A DNA stretch of 14,895 nucleotides from Bog-756 sp963977795. GTDB taxonomy: Bacteria > Actinomycetota > Acidimicrobiia > Acidimicrobiales > RAAP-2. Shown here piece after piece: positions 12,338-14,895 of this stretch. Where the stretch lies: the NCBI GenBank assembly GCA_963977795.1, contig CAXBRB010000043.1, positions 1-14,895 of the forward strand, given 5' to 3'. Position numbers and translations under genes: made by a program. A model generated the notes under the pieces. The model saw nothing but the letters and a program-made list of their open reading frames with translations, ran no database searches and was not told where the DNA came from. Within the stretch, counting starts at the first letter, position 1. Every line of letters begins with the position of its first letter.

Positions 12338-12694
12338 TCAGCCGACGTCGCCGTCGATGACGATGCGGGTCTCCTCGGTCAGGACCATGTCGAGACTGTC
12401 GGTGTCGAGGAACTTGGCGATGTCCTCCATCATGGCGGGGAAGTCGTCCTCGCCCATGTGGGCGTAGTAGCTCTCCATCGACTCGAACCACTGGACGGTG
12501 ACGCCGTCGTAGCCGGACCGGTCGTCGTCGTCCCGGTAGTCCGAGAGCGGCCGGGCGTTCTGCTCGTAGCGGATCACGTAGTTGGCGGCGCTGGAGTTGG
12601 CGATGAGCGGGCCGTGGACGTCCCGCCAGTAGGCGTGGAACTCGGCGGGCGTCAGCCCCTCCTTGCGGCGGAGCATGCAGGTGAGCTTGATCAT
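12338..12694 (-). CDS. EthD-domain protein
   Basis: A 118-residue ferredoxin-like alpha+beta-barrel protein of the EthD family (PF07110). Typical features are the opening MIKLTCMLRRKEGLTPAEFH, then the family signature YWRDVHGPL (22-30), and the C-terminal GVTVQWFESMESYYAHM. Such proteins are small dimers often encoded with oxygenases and lipid or sterol catabolic genes; few have a proven reaction. Two ATG codons are adjacent at 12697 and 12694; the second has AGGGA five bases upstream and is chosen. The gene lies 130 bp upstream of the P450 on the same strand, but the P450 has its own strong promoter in that gap. A related metabolic role is inferred from position. Confidence 0.85.
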   Translation of the reverse strand: MIKLTCMLRRKEGLTPAEFHAYWRDVHGPLIANSSAANYVIRYEQNARPLSDYRDDDDRSGYDGVTVQWFESMESYYAHMGEDDFPAMMEDIAKFLDTDSLDMVLTEETRIVIDGDVG

Positions 12695-12746
12695 CATCGT
12701 CCCTTCCCTCGACCGGGACCGCCGGCGGGCGGCTCCGTGCACCGAG

Positions 12747-12776
12747 ACGCTAGGGCGCCGCCGGAGCGCCGTCGAA
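12747..12776 (-). promoter_or_regulatory. Candidate promoter of the EthD-domain gene
   Basis: On the minus strand TTCGAC (12776-12771), 18 bp and TAGCGT (12752-12747) would start transcription near 12740, giving a leader of about 46 nt. The -35 is poor. Confidence 0.3.
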
Positions 12777-12834
12777 CGCCCCGCCCCACCCTGGGTGCCT
12801 CGGCTCGGCGGTGTCGGGCCGCAGACGGGTCGGA

Positions 12835-12840
12835 TACCGT
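12835..12840 (+). promoter_or_regulatory. -10 element for a probably leaderless acyltransferase mRNA
   Basis: TACCGT ends 6 bp before the GTG at 12847, which has no Shine-Dalgarno. This spacing puts the transcription start on the start codon. Confidence 0.4.
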
Positions 12841-12846
12841 CACCAT

Positions 12847-13560
12847 GTGCCCGCGTCCCCCACGGAACCCGCCGGCGGCCTGCCGCCCCACCCCGGCGTG
12901 CCCTCGACCCGCTCGCTGGGACGGTCGCGGCGCCGGTGGACGCACTCGCTGATCCATGCCGGCTGGGCCTGGCTCCAGCGCCACGGGGCCACCGGTCCAG
13001 GAGACCGCCTGGCTGCCGGTTTCGGCGCATTCGGTCCGGGGAGCTGCCTGTGCTTCCCGACGGGAGCGATCTTCGGGGAGCGCTGGATCCGCATCGGCCG
13101 GGACACCCTGGTCGGCCCCAACGTCGCCCTGACCGCCGGCATGGTCCCCGGCCAGCAGATGGTGACCGACCCGGTGGTCCGCATCGGCGACCGCTGCATG
13201 ATCGGCCGGGGCAGCCACATCATCGGCCACTTCTCCATCGAGATCGGCGACGACGTCCACACCGGTCCCTACGTGTACATCACCGACCAGAACCACGGCT
13301 ACGAGAACCCCGACGAGGTGGTCCACACCCAGTGGCCCCACGACGTGCCCGTGGTGATCGGCACGGGGAGCTGGCTGGGCACCGGGGTGGTGATCCTCCC
13401 GGGGACGACGCTGGGTGAGAACACCGTGGTCGGCGCCGGGGCGGTGGTCCGGGGCACCTTCCCGGACCGCTGCGTGATCGGCGGGGTGCCCGCCCGGATC
13501 CTGCGGCGCTACGTGCCGGGGACGGGCTGGGTGGACGGGGACGGCGCGCCGGCCGGCTGA
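12847..13560 (+). CDS. Hexapeptide-repeat acyltransferase (LbetaH superfamily)
   Basis: A 237-residue protein whose centre and C-terminus form a left-handed beta-helix, visible as repeated hexapeptides: IRIGRDTLVGPNVAL, VRIGDRCMIGRGSHI, IEIGDDVHTGPYVYI, VVIGTGSWLGTGVVIL and TTLGENTVVGAGAVV. TDQNHGYENP (about 147-156) supplies the probable catalytic His150, as in NodL/WcaF-type O-acetyltransferases, and GGVPARIL is the usual ending of the fold. The family transfers acetyl or other acyl groups from acyl-CoA to sugars; the acceptor is unknown. GTG 12847 is chosen over GTG 12811 because TACCGT ends 6 bp before it, suggesting a leaderless message. The last 52 bp overlap the 3' end of the convergent patatin-like gene. 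Confidence 0.82.
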   Translation: MPASPTEPAGGLPPHPGVPSTRSLGRSRRRWTHSLIHAGWAWLQRHGATGPGDRLAAGFGAFGPGSCLCFPTGAIFGERWIRIGRDTLVGPNVALTAGMVPGQQMVTDPVVRIGDRCMIGRGSHIIGHFSIEIGDDVHTGPYVYITDQNHGYENPDEVVHTQWPHDVPVVIGTGSWLGTGVVILPGTTLGENTVVGAGAVVRGTFPDRCVIGGVPARILRRYVPGTGWVDGDGAPAG

Positions 13561-14726
13561 CCGGGATCGCTACGGCCCGTGGCCTCGACACCGGTCGGGA
13601 CGGCCTCCGGCACAGGTGACGGGCCCGGGCCGCCAGCGGGAGCGCCCGGTGCCGCCGGGTGGGCCCCATCCGTCCCCTCCGGATCGGGTGGCACCAGGGG
13701 GGGCATCCCCGGGTGGGCGATGGTGCCGAGCCCGTAGCGGCGGACCACCTCGGAGGCTTCGGCCCGCCCCTTGGCGATGAGCTCCTCGGTGGTGGAGAAG
13801 TCGTCGAAGTCCCGGGTGGCGTCTTCGGGCCCGACGCAGAGGATGACCTCGACCCCGTCGGGCAGGTGCGCCATGTCCCGGACGAACCGGGCGTGGATGG
13901 CGATCATGAGGGCGTTCACCATCCCTTCGACGGGCCGCTTGGCCCGGGGCGGCGAGAAGACCGGGGGACCGCACAGCAGCACCACGATGGTGGTGGCTCC
14001 TGCGTCGATGGCCCGTTGGACGGGCACGTTGTCGACGACACCCCCGTCGATGAAGCGCTCGCCGTCGATCTCCACCGGGGGGTAGATGGCCGGCATGGCC
14101 GTCGAGGCCAGCACGGCGTCCACGGCCGGCCCCGAGGTGAACCACCGCTCGCCCCCGTCGGCCAGCGACGTGGCCACCACCTCGACCGGGATGCGGGTCT
14201 CCTCGAGCCGTTCGTGGACCAGCCCCTCCTCGATGACGGTGCGGAGCCCGAGGTTCGAGTACACCGAGTCCCGCTGCTGGAGGTAGAGCCACGGGCCGTG
14301 GAGCCGCCCCTGCGGGTAGACGGTCTGGCGGCGGATCCCCTTCCACACCCGGGTCATGTGCTCGACGCCGGCCACGGTCGGGTCGCTGGCGAAGGCGACG
14401 CCGTTGATGGCGCCGACCGACGAGCCGTAGATGCGGTCGGGGACGAACCCGTGCTCGGCCAGGACCTGGAGCATGCCGATCTGCACCGCCCCACGGGTGC
14501 TCCCGCCGGCCAGCACCAGGGCGGTCAGGCCGGCGTCCTCCTCCCCGTCTTCTGCGGCGTCCTCCTCGTCCTCGGGCTCGCCGTGCCGGCTGTCCAGCCA
14601 GCTGTCCCGGGAGGCCGTCATGCGGCGCCAGGTGAAGCGCGCCGTGAGGATCACGAGGACCACGAAGGCCACGGTGGCGGCGCCGAAGACCACGAAGAAG
14701 AGGGTGTTGGCGGCCGCCGGGATCAT
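13509..14726 (-). CDS. Patatin-like phospholipase with N-terminal membrane anchor
   Basis: A 405-residue patatin/RssA-type lipid acyl hydrolase using a Ser-Asp dyad. Helix 9-29 (LFFVVFGAATVAFVVLVIL) is a membrane anchor, followed by an acidic linker (50-64). The oxyanion loop is AGGSTRGA (73-80), the nucleophile elbow GSSVG (101-105, Ser103), and the second catalytic residue Asp227 lies in FIDGG (225-229). The C-terminal 65 residues are a Pro/Gly/Ala-rich tail. The ATG at 14726 is chosen because TAGCCT (14740-14735) ends 8 bp upstream, fitting a leaderless message. Its frame stays open through the adapter to 14888, but the extra N-terminal residues come from non-coding DNA and TruSeq adapter and must be discarded. 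The substrate is not known. The gene end overlaps the convergent acyltransferase by 52 bp. Confidence 0.88.
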   Translation of the reverse strand: MIPAAANTLFFVVFGAATVAFVVLVILTARFTWRRMTASRDSWLDSRHGEPEDEEDAAEDGEEDAGLTALVLAGGSTRGAVQIGMLQVLAEHGFVPDRIYGSSVGAINGVAFASDPTVAGVEHMTRVWKGIRRQTVYPQGRLHGPWLYLQQRDSVYSNLGLRTVIEEGLVHERLEETRIPVEVVATSLADGGERWFTSGPAVDAVLASTAMPAIYPPVEIDGERFIDGGVVDNVPVQRAIDAGATTIVVLLCGPPVFSPPRAKRPVEGMVNALMIAIHARFVRDMAHLPDGVEVILCVGPEDATRDFDDFSTTEELIAKGRAEASEVVRRYGLGTIAHPGMPPLVPPDPEGTDGAHPAAPGAPAGGPGPSPVPEAVPTGVEATGRSDPGQPAGAPSPSTQPVPGT

Positions 14727-14734
14727 CGCCGCAG

Positions 14735-14740
14735 AGGCTA
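14735..14740 (-). promoter_or_regulatory. -10 element for the patatin-like gene
   Basis: TAGCCT on the minus strand ends 8 bp before the ATG at 14726, which has no Shine-Dalgarno; this suggests a leaderless or nearly leaderless message. No clear -35 is seen. Confidence 0.3.
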
Positions 14741-14794
14741 CCGGGCGGCCCCGGCGCCGACGTGCCTGTGACACCCCCGGCGCACACTTGCGCC

Positions 14795-14831
14795 ATGGCC
14801 ACCACGATCGCGCCGGAGGGCGCCACCGCCG
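14795..14831 (+). CDS. Possible start of a divergent gene, cut by adapter
   Basis: An ATG at 14795 begins MATTIAPEGATA and runs divergently from the patatin-like gene until real sequence ends at about 14831. The weak -10-like CACACT lies just upstream. Only 12 codons are genomic, the frame then enters the adapter and stops there, and no family can be named. It is a plausible gene start for its position, no more. Confidence 0.3.
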
Positions 14832-14895
14832 AGATCGGAAGAGCGTCGTGTAGGGAAAGAGTGTAGATCTCGGTGGTCGCCGTATCATTAAAAAA
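14832..14895. other. Illumina TruSeq adapter plus poly-A (artefact)
   Basis: From AGATCGGAAGAGCGTCGTGT at 14832, 58 bases match the reverse complement of the TruSeq universal adapter up to CGTATCATT (14889), followed by six A (14890-14895) as in read-through past the adapter end. This is not genomic DNA. Confidence 0.98.

Overview
The window is very GC-rich and densely coded on both strands. Several genes appear to start with GTG, and most intergenic gaps are short. The gene set (ergothioneine synthesis, GpgS with OtsA/OtsB-like enzymes, an actinobacterial threonine-synthase-like protein with a MoaD-like partner, an actinobacterial-type P450 with a TetR regulator) points to an uncultured actinobacterium, possibly of the Acidimicrobiia. 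That placement is inferred from gene content only. Both ends carry assembly or sequencing artefacts: a 77-bp exact repeat at base 1 and an Illumina TruSeq adapter from 14832 to the end.

Layout. 1-726 (+) is the 3' part of an RlmB-like rRNA ribose methyltransferase. 787-3544 (-) holds egtB, egtD and a DUF427 gene, preceded by tRNA-Thr(TGT). 3767-5214 (+) holds a membrane-anchored LytR_C-domain protein and a trehalose-phosphatase-like HAD enzyme. These converge on 5274-7573 (-), a gpgS-otsA operon for glucosyl solutes. A divergent promoter region at 7574-7762 separates gpgS from a (+) operon at 7763-9294, made of a threonine-synthase-like PLP enzyme and a MoaD/ThiS-like sulfur carrier ending in Gly-Gly. 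A Bax-inhibitor-1-like membrane protein follows (9373-10239). 10323-12694 (-) holds an EthD-domain gene and a P450-tetR operon. 12847-13560 (+) is a hexapeptide acyltransferase whose end overlaps a convergent patatin-like phospholipase gene (13509-14726, -). The start of one more (+) gene may be cut off by the adapter.

Most interesting. (1) The leader of the threonine-synthase-like gene reads as a SAM-I (S-box) riboswitch whose closing helix runs into the Shine-Dalgarno sequence. The gene overlaps, by ATGA, a sulfur-carrier gene with an intact diglycine tail. A SAM-sensing element in front of this pair suggests sulfur assimilation rather than threonine synthesis: possibly O-phosphohomoserine plus carrier thiocarboxylate giving homocysteine, by analogy with CysM/CysO. 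(2) The P450-tetR promoter has a consensus -35 and four TCGGACA/TGTCCGA half-sites placed symmetrically around one centre with 21-bp phasing, which looks like a complete autoregulatory operator. (3) Short tandem duplications of 13, 15 and 26 bp copy the stop-codon region of three separate genes. (4) Several starts have a -10-like hexamer 6-8 bp upstream and no Shine-Dalgarno, which suggests leaderless mRNAs.

No mobile elements, CRISPR arrays, rRNAs or gene-free stretches above 300 bases were seen.
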